Source of the DNA: Chrysophaeum taylorii
Taxonomy: Eukaryota; Sar; Pelagophyceae; Pelagomonadales; Pelagomonadaceae
Direction: 5' to 3'
DNA: 64,000 nucleotides
Assembly (NCBI GenBank): GCA_029834535.1
Contig: JAQMWT010000393.1
Coordinates: forward strand, 1-64,000
Shown: positions 49,131 to 60,456 of the stretch, piece by piece
How the letters are laid out: every line of letters begins with the position of its first letter
Numbering within the stretch: the first letter of the stretch is position 1
Program-made: the position numbers and the translations under genes
The notes under the pieces: model-generated
What the model was told of the DNA's origin: nothing
The model's database searches: none
Seen by the model: only the letters and a program-made list of their open reading frames with translations

Positions 49131-51778
49131 TCAGACGCGGCGGCGGGGGGCATCGAGCGGGGGTGGTGGCGGAGTTTTGGACGGAGCGAGGTCGTCTCTC
49201 GCTTTGCCGAGAGCCGCGTGGTGGGCCATAATGTCCATGAGGGGGACGGCGGCGCCGAGGTGCGCGCATATGCCGCGGAAGGCGCCGATGGCTCGGACGA
49301 CGAAGAGAAAGGAGTCCGGGACCGCCTGGACGCGGCGGCCCTTGCGGTCGCGGCTGTTGGTCGTCTTATCTTGAACCTCCTGGGCCTTGCGCTGGTCGAA
49401 GAAGGACTTGGTCTCAGCCTTGGCGGCTTTGGAGTCCGTCGTGTCTCGAAACAAAAACGAAAAGAACTGGACCGAGCGTTCCGGAACGCGGTCGTCCTGG
49501 GTATTTTTGTAGCCGAGGCGCTTGAGGACCTCCGAGGCGCGCGGGACGTCGAGGTCGCGCAACGCGAGCACGAGGTCTCGCCAGCCGTCGAGTTCGTCGG
49601 GCGAGAGCTCGACCGCCCAGCCCCAGTCGAGGAGCGCGAGGCGGACCGCGCCGTCGCGGATGCTGCAGAGGGTGTTGCCGGGGTGCCTACGAAGGAGAAG
49701 AAGAAGGAGAATAAAAATAACGCGACGCAGAAAAAAAAGTCGCACGGATCGCAGTTAAAGAAGCCGCGATCGAAGAGGAGGTGGCAGAGAGCGTGAGCGA
49801 GCTTGGTGCAGAGCGCGAGGGTGTCGACCCGGTACTCGCGGAGCTGCTCGATGTCGTCGATCTTGAATGCGTCTTCGACGAACTCCATCGCGAAGACGCG
49901 GGGGGTGATGAGGGCGTCGATCGGTCGCGGGACGACGACGTCGCGCGCGCCCGCCGCATCGAGGAGTCGTCGCGCGCGGAGCGCGTTCGCCGCCTCGATC
50001 CCAAAGTCGAGCTCCTTCCAGATTTCCTTTTGCCACGACTCGAGGATAGTGACGGTGGTCTCGAAGTCCTCGTTGAGCTTGGCGCACACCCTGGCGATTT
50101 TGATGGCGCGTCGGATGTCGGCAGCGAACAGGCCCGCGACGCCTCTGTGCTGAACCTTGACGGCGACTCGTCGCGCGCCGAGCTTAGCGACATGGACTTG
50201 CGCGATCGACGCCGACGCGAGGGCCGCGTAGTCAAAGTCGGCGAAGGGCACCGACCTCCCGTAAGCCTCCCGGAGCGTGCGGTCGACCTGGCGTCTCGAA
50301 TCGGGCGGGAGGTCGTCCTGGAGTACGGCGAGCGCGTCCTTCCAGACCTTTGGGACGACGTCGGCTCTCGCCGACACGTACTGGCCGATCTTTACCCAAA
50401 TACTCTTCAAGGTCGCCATGCGATCCGCGCAAATCGGCGCGACGACCGAGTGAAAGAGGTCGAAGAAGTCCTCGCGCGCCGCCGACCCCTTTTGGAGCTT
50501 GAAAACGACGTTGGCGGCGATCGTCGCTATCGCGTAGACGCCGATCGCGAACGACGCGACGGCGTAGACGTGGAAAGCGCGCAGCAACCCGAGTTCCCGC
50601 GCCGCGGCGCGACACGCCACCGCGACGACGACGGGCTTGAGGAGGAGGAGCCCGCATGTGCTGGTGCCGGGGAGGACGAGGGCGCACGCGACCGCCCGCA
50701 GCCCCAAGTGCCACGAGGTCGCGGAAAAGAGGAAAAACGCGAACGCGCGAGACGAACGCAAGAAGCATCCGCAGAGCGCCGGCACGAGGATGTGGGCCGC
50801 GACGAAGCGCACCGCCACCCACGGAGCGCGCAACGCCGCGTCCAGGCGTTTCTCGAGGTTGCGCGCCCGCGCGAGGAGCTCGGCGCGCCGTTCGCCAATC
50901 TCGTCGTCGCCGTCGACGACGCGCGCGAGCGCGTCGTGCGTCGCGGCGCGTTGGCCGGCGCGCTCGCAGGCCTCCCTCGGGACCTCGAGAAAGGCGTACA
51001 GACGCTCGGCCACGGGGAGCGTCGCGCGCCGCGTCGTCCGCTGCAGCCACGCGTCGAGCGCGATCCGGCGACGCTCGCGAGACGCGAGAGGTCCGCGCTG
51101 CCTCGGAAACTCGTCCGACGCGACGAGCGGTTCGACCTCGCCAGCGCACGTGCGCCCGAACATCCCGAACGACGAGGTCCGCGTCGACGCTGCAACCGAA
51201 ACCACCGAGTCCCGCTCCTCTTCCTCGTCCAAGTTGTTGTCGTCGGCGACTTCCACCGAACGCCAGAGTCGACGAAACTGCGAATATCGCCGCTCGACGC
51301 GCCACTCCACTTTTTCCGCCGCCGACCGCGCGCGGATCTCGTAGAGGACCGTGTGCCCGGCCACGCGCTCCCCCACGATTCGCGCCTCGAGGTCCTCGAT
51401 CATTTCGCCCTCCTTGAGCCGCGTCGAGCGCAGCTCCAGCCCCGCGCGCTTCAAGATCGGAAAAACCCACGCGATCTGCTCGCGCTCGTGCCTCGACTCG
51501 AAGCTCACCAGCCCGCGCGTGATGGCAGCCATCGCCGACAACGTCCCGTCGGCCAGCTGCGCGAGCGTCTCGGCCTCCGTCTTGACGCGCGCGGCCCCAA
51601 CTCCCGGGCTCTCGACCACATCCACGACCGCGCCGCCATCCCATCGCAGCCGCCACACCGTTTCGAGGTCGCGCAGCCACAGCTCCACGTCGGGACGCTG
51701 CGAGATCCCATCTTCCTCACGGCTCTGCAGTGCCACTGCGCGCCTCAGCGCCCTCGTCACCGCACCCTTGCTGATCAT
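49131..51778 (-). CDS. SCP2-PX-UbiB/ADCK fusion protein kinase-like protein
   Basis: About 862 residues in exons 51778-49746 and 49686-49131, joined across a 59-bp intron that falls inside the DPHPGN motif and restores it. Order: an SCP2-like lipid-binding segment (WRLRWDGGAVVDVV ... LAQLADGTLSAMAAITRGLV, about residues 30-90); a PX-like phosphoinositide-binding segment (YEIRARS, RRYSQFRRLWRSV, then LDAWLQRTTR ... AERLYAFLEV, about 140-275); several hydrophobic helices (about 330-430); then UbiB with KIGQ (about 463), SIAQVH and VAVKVQH (about 526-540), KELDFGIEAANALRAR (ExD motif, about 592), DPHPGN and LLDWGW (metal site). UbiB/ADCK ATPases support coenzyme Q or plastid prenyl-lipid metabolism. 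ATG 51778 is chosen because upstream sequence is not protein-like. Confidence 0.85.
49687..49745 (-). other. Predicted 59-bp intron
   Basis: GTGCGAC...TTCGTAG on the minus strand with a long pyrimidine tract before the AG. Splicing joins GAT CC to G CAC CCC GGC AAC, giving the conserved D-P-H-P-G-N of UbiB kinases. Confidence 0.92.
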
Positions 51779-52035
51779 CAAAACACGACGACAACAAAAC
51801 ACGACCCCGTGAGACAGACAACCGGCATAGGGGGGCATATGATGACAATGAGTGAATGGGGGAGGGGGTGGTGCGGGGGGGCATGCAATGATGACAAAAT
51901 GAGGCATTGGCACAGTCATCCATTACCCGCAAGTAGGCGTGAACAGAGCGCGTGCTATGACGACGCTGGATGAGGACATGAAGGTGGCATAGACTTCCGA
52001 GCTCCCCGGCGACCTCGCTGGGGGGGGGGCACTGG
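51779..52035. other. Intergenic region, nothing recognised
   Basis: Spacer with G runs between the UbiB-fusion start and a GAAA tract. Confidence 0.5.
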
Positions 52036-52036
52036 G

Positions 52037-52087
<51 letters not shown>

Positions 52088-52165
52088 ATACGCCATGCTC
52101 TTCTTGGTTCTTCAAAACCCGGCAGCATTGCCGGGTTTTCTTTCTTTCTTTCTTTCTTTCTTGTC
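52036..52165. repeat. (GAAA)n - hairpin - (TTTC)n palindromic structure
   Basis: A (GAAA)n tract (about 52039-52087) and a complementary (TTTC)n tract (about 52139-52163) flank a short perfect stem, AAAACCCGGCA ... TGCCGGGTTTT with a four-base loop (about 52116-52141). The whole can fold on itself. It resembles an intrinsic terminator in shape, but that role is not expected in a nuclear genome. Confidence 0.85.
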
Positions 52166-52528
52166 GAGGAGTATCCGACGACGGTGTCGCGATGATGGAG
52201 GAAACTTGGAGTTCTTGCGAAATGGGAAGGGTATCCTAACCTAATAATATTCTTCTCGAACGACTTATCATTCCTCCTTCCTTTGTGCTCCACTTTCTGA
52301 TGACTACTTCACAAACAAAACAAACTTTTTCATCAAAATTTTCCTCCTTCTCGGAAAACCAGCATCGAAAATTCAAAAAGTCAAAGTTCCGTTGAGGTAT
52401 CCGCAACGACGACGGCTGCGGCAAAAGGAGTACTACGGTTCAGAAGCTGGGTGACGGAAGCCGTTGGGGCCTCTATTTTTTGCCCGAGACGAGAGGATCC
52501 AGGAAGTCTTTAGTAGTGTGAGGCTGCC
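52166..52528. other. Upstream region of the C2-TBC gene
   Basis: AT-rich spacer without a supported frame. It probably holds the promoter; no motif assigned. Confidence 0.4.
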
Positions 52529-55500
52529 ATGTGCGCCGGCGCTGACGACAGGAAGGAAGAGAAGAACAACGTGTACCACCTGAGCATCGTCGTGAAGGAG
52601 GCGCGGTTCAGCTGGCTTCCGTACGGCCTCGGGGTCGCCGTCGTGCGCTTGCGGAGCAAGCGCGAGGGCGAAGCGTGGGTTTCGGAGGAAAAGTGCGGGA
52701 GGAGCTGGCGCGTCACGCAGACGCCCGAGGTCGAGGAGAGCGCAACCTGCAACGACCGCGTGAGCTTCGGCGAGCACGGCGAAGTGTTGCGGTTCGACCT
52801 GGGGCGGCTCGACCGGTACGACCAGCTCTGGGTCGCGGTCGAGCTGTGGTCGTCGCGCGACGACGCGAGCGACGCGAGGGTGCCGGTCGGCGTCGCGCAC
52901 ACCGAGCTCAAGGTCTTCGTGCCAGGGCTGCTCATGGACGAGTGGCGCCCCCTCGATGGCGACATCGCCCTCGGAGACGTACGATCTTCTTTTTTTGCTG
53001 TTGTTGCGGAGGTAATTCTTCGCTCGCAGATTCGTTTCGCGGTCGCGCTCGCGCGCGGCGAGGGCAACTACGACATGCCGTGGGCCGAGTGCGTCCTACG
53101 TGCGCGCACGTGACGCGTCAGCAGGTCATTCGATCGCGCCGGGCCGAGCGTCGAGCTCTCGTCGGAGGCGTGCGCCGAGCGCCGGCGGCGGCGCGACTGG
53201 GCGCAACGAGTGACGTGGGAACGCAGCAAGGCCAACGTCGGGAAGGGCAAGGGGCAGAAGACGGTGTTCGTGCTGCGGCGGAGAATACGCCGCGGCGCGG
53301 CGACACTTCTCGAGGCCTGGGGGTTTGACGTCGACATCCGTCACGACAATAGACAGGTCACCTTTTCGGCGGAAACGGCCGAAGAATTTCGCGTCGTCGT
53401 CGCGGGCGAGACGCGCGGGTGGTCGTCGAGCCGGCCCGCGCTCGCGCCAGGAGACGAGATTGTCGCCGCGACGAGTTCGGCCGAGCTGCATCACCTCAAG
53501 CTCCTCAGGGACTCGCTGGTGTACCATGCCGAGGCGGGCTGCGACCTTTCCGATGTGGCGCGCCAGTCGACGTTGCGCGCTCTCGAGTCCGCGGCGACGA
53601 CGCCTCGCGAACACGCGTGGCTCGTCGTGCGCCGCTCGGTCGACCGCGAGATCATGGGTATGCTGCTGAAGCGCGAGCCAAGCCACTCGCACCGGCGGCC
53701 CTCGTTTCTCGCCCGCGATCACGGCCACCAGGAGCGCAACGCCTTGCGCGACCTCGCGTGGCGCGGCTTCTCGCGCGCCAATCGCCAGGAGGTGTATCGC
53801 GGCGTCGCGTTCGCGATGGAGTTCCTCTCGACCAAGCGCCAAAGCCGGAGGCGCTCGCTGAGCGAGCCCAACTTGGGGTCTCCCCATCCCCGTCCAACAC
53901 GCATCATTTCTAGCGCGAGCGACCCGAGCGCGTTTAGGTCATCGAGGGAGCGACTTTCGCCCGCGTTGTCGCTCCCGTTGGACGACGGCGACGGCCACCG
54001 AGGACTTATCTCGAACACGGTCCGCAAGTGCGTCGCGGCCTTTGCGCACCATCCGCGCCCGCAAAGCGGCAAGGACTGGAGCTTTGAAGATGACGCGACG
54101 GCGCGCGAACAGCTCGAGGCGGCCTTGGCGAGCCAACACGGCGACGCGCACCTCGGAAGCGATCTCCGGAACTTGCGAGAAGTGTGGCAGCACGAGCGCC
54201 AGCTCTCGTTCGAGGACGCGCTCGACGCCGCCAAGAAGGAAGACAGACGGAAAAAGAAACTGTTCGACCGCGTAGCCGCAACCAGCAGGAAGCTCATAGT
54301 CCGGACGATCGGCGCCTCCTCCTCGCATCATCAGGCTTCCGGGAGCCTCCAGGACGAGGATACGACTCCGAGGTGGATCATCGACTCGCTCATCGTAGCA
54401 ACGCAGGCCGCCTTGGACCGCGCGCCGCTTCCGGCCGAAGATCTCAAACCAAACAGATACAAAGTCGACGGCACCCACACAACGACACATGATGCGGCGT
54501 CCCAGTCGGAGAACGACGACGAAGAAGAGCACGTCTCGCGCACCTTCCGGAGCACCTTTGACGTGCGACCCAAGGACAAAGCATCGGACGCGCAACGGCC
54601 CCACTCGGTCGTCGAAGTCCACGCAGAAGATCAGTCGACGGCATCCGACACCGGCCGCCACCACCACCTCCACCTCACGAGCTTGATTAAAGCTGCCGGT
54701 CGCGGCACGCGCCATCTGTTCAGCGGGTTCTCGCGGCGACGGAAGCCCGGCGACCACCGGCGCCGCCGCAGGCTCGGGGACACCCCCGCAACTGTCTCCA
54801 AAGTGCCGCGGTCCGCGGCGTCACCATCCGCGAACAAACGCATCGCCGCGAGTGCTGACCGCGTGGCACGGGCTTACTTGGCCCGCAACACCAACCTCCA
54901 CGAGCTCGACGGGGGCATCCACGAGCCGACGGCGAGGGCGCTTGCCGCAACGCTCATCGACAAGGTCGGGGTCGACGAGCGGACGTCGTTCTACGTCCTC
55001 GCTTTTTTCTTCGAAGAGCTCGCTGCCGAGGCAACCATTCACGATCGCACCGACTCGCGAGACGTTGCCTCGTTGTGCGCGGCGCTCTTCTCCGAGCAGC
55101 TACCGGGGCTCACCCGGGCGCTTTTGGCGGCCGACTTCCCGCCCAACCCGGCAATGCTCGAATGTTGGCTCACTCTCTTTCCAGTCGCCCTGCCCGAGAC
55201 AACGCTTCTCCGCTGGCTCGACGTCCTACTCTTTGAAGGCTGGGAAGGCCTCGTCAACATCGCGCTCGCCTGGTACCGAGAACACGAGGCCGAACTCAAC
55301 GCGGTCGCCGCGATCCTTAACCGCAACAACGCCGTTGCGGCGGCGAATAACGCCGCCGCTGTGGCCGAGCAGCAGCAGCAGCAGCAGCCACAGAATGGGA
55401 AGTCACACGTTGCGGACAGCACGATGCTGACTACACCCGCGGCGCCGAGCTCGACGTCCGTCATCGTGTGCGCGATGCGAGACATCCTGCACAATTCGGC

Positions 55501-56526
55501 TGATGCCGACTACCTCCTGAACATAGTCAAGCAGCATCCAAACGAGACGCTCCATCGCCACGCGCTTTCGCTCGACGAAGAGGGTCGCAACATGGACCGT
55601 AATAATCAGGATTCGACCGCGAGTCTCCTTTTTGATAACGTCATGGTCGACGTCGTCAGAAACCTCGAAGACCATGCGTCGGAGGACGAAGGAGAGCTCT
55701 CGTCGGACGACGAAGACGAACGGCCGGGTGGTCCAACCGAGCAGGAACTACGCGGGGACCAACAACAGCCGCCACCACCAGTTCTCATGCAGCCGTCGCC
55801 GTCCGCACCCACCTTGACATCAACCACGCACGGTGCGGCTGCTGGTACGTTCGCCGTGCGTTCGTTGCGCACCGTGCCGATGGTCACCTTCAACGACTCA
55901 GCGCCTCAGCGCGGGTTTGACGCGAGCGACTCGTCCTCGGCGGTTCGACGCGACGGGCTTGAAGGCAGCGACTTGTCGTCGCGATTTGGGGACTACTCCT
56001 CCTTCGAAAACAGGCACAGCGACCGCTACGGTATGAACTCGTTCGATGTCAGCGCGTCGCAGCCCAGCGAGTACAGCGTCATGACCGCTCCGACTCCCAG
56101 CACCGTCGCCGAGCATACGCAGCTCCCCGCCGTCGCGCATCTCAGACATTTCCATCGTCGCACCGTGCAGGTGCGGACTGTGGTGTGTGTGCGTTATTCA
56201 CGTGTTTTTTTACGCAGCGCGCCCCGAGACCACCTCGCAAGCGCATGCTCGCTACGCATCGCCTTCACACGCACGCGCAAACCCAACTGAAATCAGACGA
56301 CCGTCCAACAGGCGACGACCAAGCTAACACGGTGACCGGAGCATCGTCCTCGAACTTCGCGCAAGTTTCCTCCGTCCGGGCGGTCGGCGACGGTGTCGCC
56401 GACCCCTCGGAAAACTACCTAGACGACGGCAGCAATTGGCTCGGGGGCTGGTTGCCGACGACGACGAGTCAAACTTCCGAAGCACCGACGATGATCAGTA
56501 AAATATCTGAGATGGACTTGAGCTGA
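52529..56526 (+). CDS. C2-like and TBC (Rab-GAP-like) domain protein
   Basis: About 1287 residues in four exons: 52529-52978, 53030-53088, 53125-56170, 56218-56526 (introns 51, 36 and 47 bp). The N-terminus looks like a C2 domain (VYHLSIVVKEARFSW ... YDQLWVAVELWSS ... VFVPGLLMDEWRPLDG, then IRFAVALARG). A TBC domain follows, interrupted by a long disordered insert: LRDLAWRGFSRANRQEVYRG (first helix), VARAYLARNTNLHELD, GVDERTSFYVLAFFFEEL, and MLECWLTLFPVALPETTLLR with WLDVLLFEGW. The Arg finger (IxxDxxR) and Gln finger (YxQ) are not recognisable, so GAP activity is doubtful. The C-terminus is disordered, ending KISEMDLS. A membrane-traffic role is inferred. Confidence 0.72.
52979..53029 (+). 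other. Predicted 51-bp intron
   Basis: GTACGA...CTCGCAG with a CTTCTTTTTTTGCTGTTGTTG tract in between. Its length is a multiple of three and contains no stop, so the frame stays open either way. Removal gives a better C2-like strand (LGD-IRFAVALARG). Confidence 0.6.
53089..53124 (+). other. Predicted 36-bp intron
   Basis: GTGCGT...CAGCAG removes an in-frame TGA (53110-53112) and keeps the frame, giving WAE-SFDRAG. A 45-bp alternative starting at 53080 also works. If neither is real, there are two genes, 52529-53112 and 53210 onward. Confidence 0.6.
56171..56217 (+). other. Predicted 47-bp intron
   Basis: GTGCGG...TACGCAG with CGTGTTTTTTTACGCAG at the 3' end. Joining CAG to CGC GCC shifts into the frame that continues 102 more codons to 56526. 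Confidence 0.75.
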
Positions 56527-57683
56527 CCGCTTTTATGCAGCTTCAGATCATTCCTCTACTGCACTTCGAACCGTTTTGTAAATACGTTGTTGCCACAGGA
56601 AATAGGAAAAAGAGAAACAAACATACAAGCGCGGCCTCACCTCGTTCTCTTCTCCTCCTCCCAGCGGCTCTGCAGTCTGACACCCCGAGGAGCCACACTC
56701 GTATGCGAACAACGGCATATTTTCTTACAAATCCAAGCGCCTTCTACGTCCATACATCGACACTAGACGATGTCGCCTCGCCGGCGGCGCTCGGATGTGC
56801 TCGATATGGACCACGATTCTCGGCATAAATAGAAGAAAGCCGTGGAAGAGCAAGTACAAACCTGGCCGTATCGGAGCCGCCGGTAACGTCGGACAACTCT
56901 AACACGAAGAAGAAGAAGAAGAAGAAGAAGAGGCGCAAAAAGTCTTCCACCCACTAAGTTGGCGAAAAGAAGGAGAGATAGGGATGGGGTACCCAAACGT
57001 ACTAACTAACTAATTAACTACAGGGCAGCCCGGTGCATGGGGCGTAGGCTGATCCCACGTGCGTGACATCAGAAGTCACGGGGCCGAGAGACGAGGGGCG
57101 CAGAAAAAGGAGCATCAGGGGAGGTTGTCGCCTGTCGCTATGCGGCGCGGAGACCGCGATTTGACTGAAAACCATCTCGTCGTTTACGTTTCCTTCTACG
57201 CCCCCCCGGCCATAACCCGTTCCGCTGCGAACGTTCCGGCTTCCAACCGGCCCGCCTGGGAGGCGAACAGGTACCAGCCTATGCCGGGAGGCCCCTACAT
57301 AAGGGAATAAACGAGGTTTTTTTGACTCTATTGTTTTCTTTTCCAAATACAAAGGACGTTTCCGTTGCTCTCCTCGTTGTTTGCTCTTTTCGTGCTTTTT
57401 GCTACGCCGCCATCACTCTACCCCCGACCCTTTCTCACCATTGACTCCCGGCGTCTGCCGCCCTCTTTGCGCTTTCTTGCTTCTCTCTCCGCCGCCCTCA
57501 GTTGTCTTTCTTCCTCTTCCTCAGCGTTCGTCCATTTAAAGCCCGCCAAAGGGACCACCCCACATTTCTTCCACCCGCACTCATACTGCGATCTGCACCT
57601 TCGTCGACCCCGGTGCTCATCTCGGGTCGTCGCCCATATGCGTCGTCGTCAATGTGCTTTATTACCTGTTCTTGTAAAACAAG
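56527..57683. other. Intergenic region with (GAA)n repeat
   Basis: A (GAA)n run at about 56909-56933. Frames such as 57365-57706 run into the Helitron repeat. No supported gene. Confidence 0.5.
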
Positions 57684-58642
57684 TGCAGGCCAGTAAGTTC
57701 ACCTAGTCCCAATCTCTAACCCCAGTAAGTTCACCTGGTCCCAGTAAGTTTCATATAAGTTCACCTGGTCAGTAAGTTCACCTAGCTCACACCAACTCCT
57801 TTGAGCTCGTCGCTCTCGCCTCCGCCAATCTCAGCTGCTTTGATCCGCACGCGCCGCCAACCTTTGAGTTTACTCTAAAACCCTTTACTCTAGAGACCCC
57901 AGTATGTTCACCTGGTCCCAGTTTCACCTGGTCACTCAGTTCACCTAGTCCCTATCTCAAACCCCAGTAAGTTCACGTGGTCCCAGTAAGTTCACTTATA
58001 GTGCGCGTGTAGACGCCGGGAGGGGGCTTATCGGTATTGCGCAGCACGTGTGGGGTAGGGTGGAGTCGTCGACCCAGATGAGTATATCCTCGGGGATGCC
58101 GATCGACAGAGAGCCACGTAGAGCTGGACGTGGCAGAAGACGGGCTTGGCAAAGAGGACGCCGACCTCGCGGGGCGTCTGGCCCTGGCTCTTGTTGATCG
58201 TTTGGCGTAGGTGGGCCTTAAGCGATACAGGTTGGAGGAGCCTCGGTGACAACGACACGATCGATTCTGGTACCGTTGCAGTGGCCGTGCGACGGGTCGA
58301 GGTCGCGAAGACTTTAAGCTCGCGATCAAAGTCAGCATCCCGTTGGTTGTCAGGGAGTTGAAAACTCTACTGTAAAGAGCGAGGCGTCGTCTTCCGACCC
58401 AGCCTAGTCAGCCGAAAAGAACTCCGACGCCTCGTCTCCTGGAAAAAATGGCCGCGGTCATGCGCGCGTTGTCAGCATCGACAACATCGTTTCGACGGGG
58501 CGTGAGAATGGCGCGCTGAAAGAGCCGCCGCGGGTCGTGGAAATAGTCTGCGAGGTCGCCGTAGACGGCTTGGAGGATCACTGTCTGGCTCTCGCGCCTA
58601 CGTGATCCTTACTTTCGCGCCTACATGATCCTTACCCTAAAT
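57684..58642 (-). mobile_element. Helitron fragment B, inverted relative to fragment A
   Basis: On the minus strand this matches 9286-10256 nearly end to end: the AGGGTAAGGATCATGTAGGC start (58640 downward), the helicase remnant, and the AACTTACTGG units ending GGCCTGCACTTGT (57690). Beyond the shared end this copy could form a small hairpin CTTGT-TTT-ACAAG, which might be the Helitron 3' hairpin, though the canonical CTRR end is not evident. Confidence 0.65.
57973..58620 (-). pseudogene. Pif1-like Helitron helicase, C-terminal remnant (copy B)
   Basis: The frame 58258-58028 contains LRQTINKSQGQTPREVGVL followed by FAKPVFCHVQLYVALCRSA, the motif VI end of Helitron helicases. Upstream frames include LPDNQRDADFDRELKVF. 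It is interrupted and lacks everything before the C-terminal lobe. Confidence 0.82.
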
Positions 58643-59839
58643 CGAGGGACAAACAGACAGACAAACAAACAGACAAACATCTGTCGATTAGTAGTTAGGA
58701 TGTTTGACGGCCGTCCGGTAAAAAGTTTGATGGATAGCCTGATGAGCGGTGCCGAGCGGGCCGGCGGTCCCCAAAGAGGGGCGCCGCGACACACAGAGCC
58801 CTGAAGGTCCCCCCGGAGCATTCTTTTCGCAAGACGGGCCGTGGTCGTTGTTGAGGGTGGCGAAAACGCCGCAGTCGACTGGAGGCTGATGGGATGAGGG
58901 CGCGAACCAGGTGCGAACACGTATTGTTCGCCAGAACGCGGAAGACGAACCGTGCACGGCACTGCTTGCACTCAACCAACCATGTCAGGGCATCCGAGGG
59001 TCGCGCAGGGTGTTCGGGGGTTGGGGACACCGCGCAGCATGACCGCTATATTTATGGGTATTCAGTCGAACTAGAACTCGGCGTAGGACAAAGCGCTCCC
59101 TCTTGATCGACCACCCTCGCGTGGTAGATTCCAATCACTCGAAGGTTATGGGAACCAGGCGCTTTACCTGGAGAACACGACGCAACTTCGAAGGATGAAT
59201 CGGACACCGCGCTCTCAGGCCGTGTGAAGCCCCCCCGGAGTCAAGCCGTCAAATTCCGACCCACAAACGTGCCAAGAAATGAAAGAAACAAGCCTCCCAG
59301 AGGTACCGAGGAAAAGCCGCGCCGACTCATCAAGCCAAGAAACCAACAATGCTTCCAACGCGAGCCACATTACTCGCCTCCTTTGCTATCTTCGTGCTTC
59401 CTTGTTTCCTTTTTTTTTTTTCAGCGTTGGGAGTTCAATACATATTCATATATTTGATACTAATAGCTGATATATACATATATATGTTAAATATATATAT
59501 GAATATATTGATGAGTAAATCCTCCACGTAATTACGAACTACGTCACCACGCAAGTCTGGTGAAGTGATTTGAAGCGAACACGGGGTCGCCCTACATGGC
59601 GATCGTGAACTTTGGTAAAGTGAATGCCACTTTTTTTTTTTTTTTTTTTGGGGGGGGGGGGGGTGGGGGTCGCACCAGCCGCCTCGGTTTCGCCTAGGAC
59701 TCGTGCTCTCAGATTCAATCGCGTCCCTGAGCGCGCCCCCCCGACCTCGCGTGCCTGCTGTTGTCTTCCTGCCTTTCGATGTCGTTGTCTTAATTTGGCT
59801 CAACAGAGGAGTTGTTGATGGTCGGTAGCTAGGGGGGGG
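58643..59839. other. Region with simple repeats, no confident gene
   Basis: Minus frames at 59030-58695 contain a CKQC pair but no clear domain. An AT-rich (TATA)n stretch lies at about 59447-59512, and a poly-T/poly-G run at about 59631-59664. Confidence 0.5.
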
Positions 59840-59844
59840 TGCGA

Positions 59845-60125
59845 AAGTGAGGACGCAGGTGCGTGTATGGGGTTGTGAGGAGACGTGGGTGGTGCCTGGA
59901 GGTCAATCACTAGGACCCCGATGCCTAGTCGGGGTCATCGCCGAGCCGCGGCCCCGCCCCCGCCCCCAGGTCTTACGCATGCTGCCGTTGCGGCGTTGGA
60001 CGTACGTGTCCCGTCCTGCTGTGTGTGGGCGGCATGGGTGGGGCTGCTCGAGGCGGCGACAGGGCTGAGGATGGTGAGGGCACAGCGTGCCCGGCCGACG
60101 GCGTTGGCGATCCAAAGGGGTCACA
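59845..60125 (-). pseudogene. LINE ORF C-terminal fragment
   Basis: One minus frame reads IANAVGRARCALTILSPVAA, matching IANALGRARCALTALTHVAA of the larger copy at 61746-62255, then an Ala/Pro/Arg-rich stretch with ACVRP. This is a short decayed copy of the same LINE-like ORF. Its 3' end differs and lacks the CTCTTAGCAGTCGAC segment. Confidence 0.6.
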
Positions 60126-60456
60126 TGAAAGAGGAAAAGAGACAGTGACGAACGGCGACTAGAAGTGCAGCAAGAGCAACGAAAACGCTGTGCATAGCAA
60201 GCGGGAAGAAAGACACGTAAGCTGCCGTCCCGACGTTCTCTCTGTCCCGCGCACAGCAGGGGAAAGGGTGGACTTGGGGGAAGCGAGGCCTTTCATCTGC
60301 GACAGCTGGCAGCAACAGCGCGCGACAATCCGTAGAAAACTCGGAGTGCTCAATCGGAAACTATGTGTAGCAGAAGTCGATGCAGCACAATAGACCGGAA
60401 TCGATGAAGTCACACTCGGCACTTAACGATCACACAAGAGATGAAGAAGGAAGAAG
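60126..60456. other. Intergenic stretch downstream of the ferric-reductase-like gene
   Basis: No supported frame. Confidence 0.4.

Noticed and set aside
51779-51919. N-terminal 47 residues of the open frame before the UbiB-fusion start
   Set aside because: Pro/Cys/His-rich stretch unlike a presequence, from G/C-run spacer DNA; the Met at 51778 gives a normal start.
52108-52145. Hairpin plus T-rich tract as an intrinsic terminator
   Set aside because: The window is eukaryotic nuclear DNA; the stem is better explained by the palindromic microsatellite arrangement.
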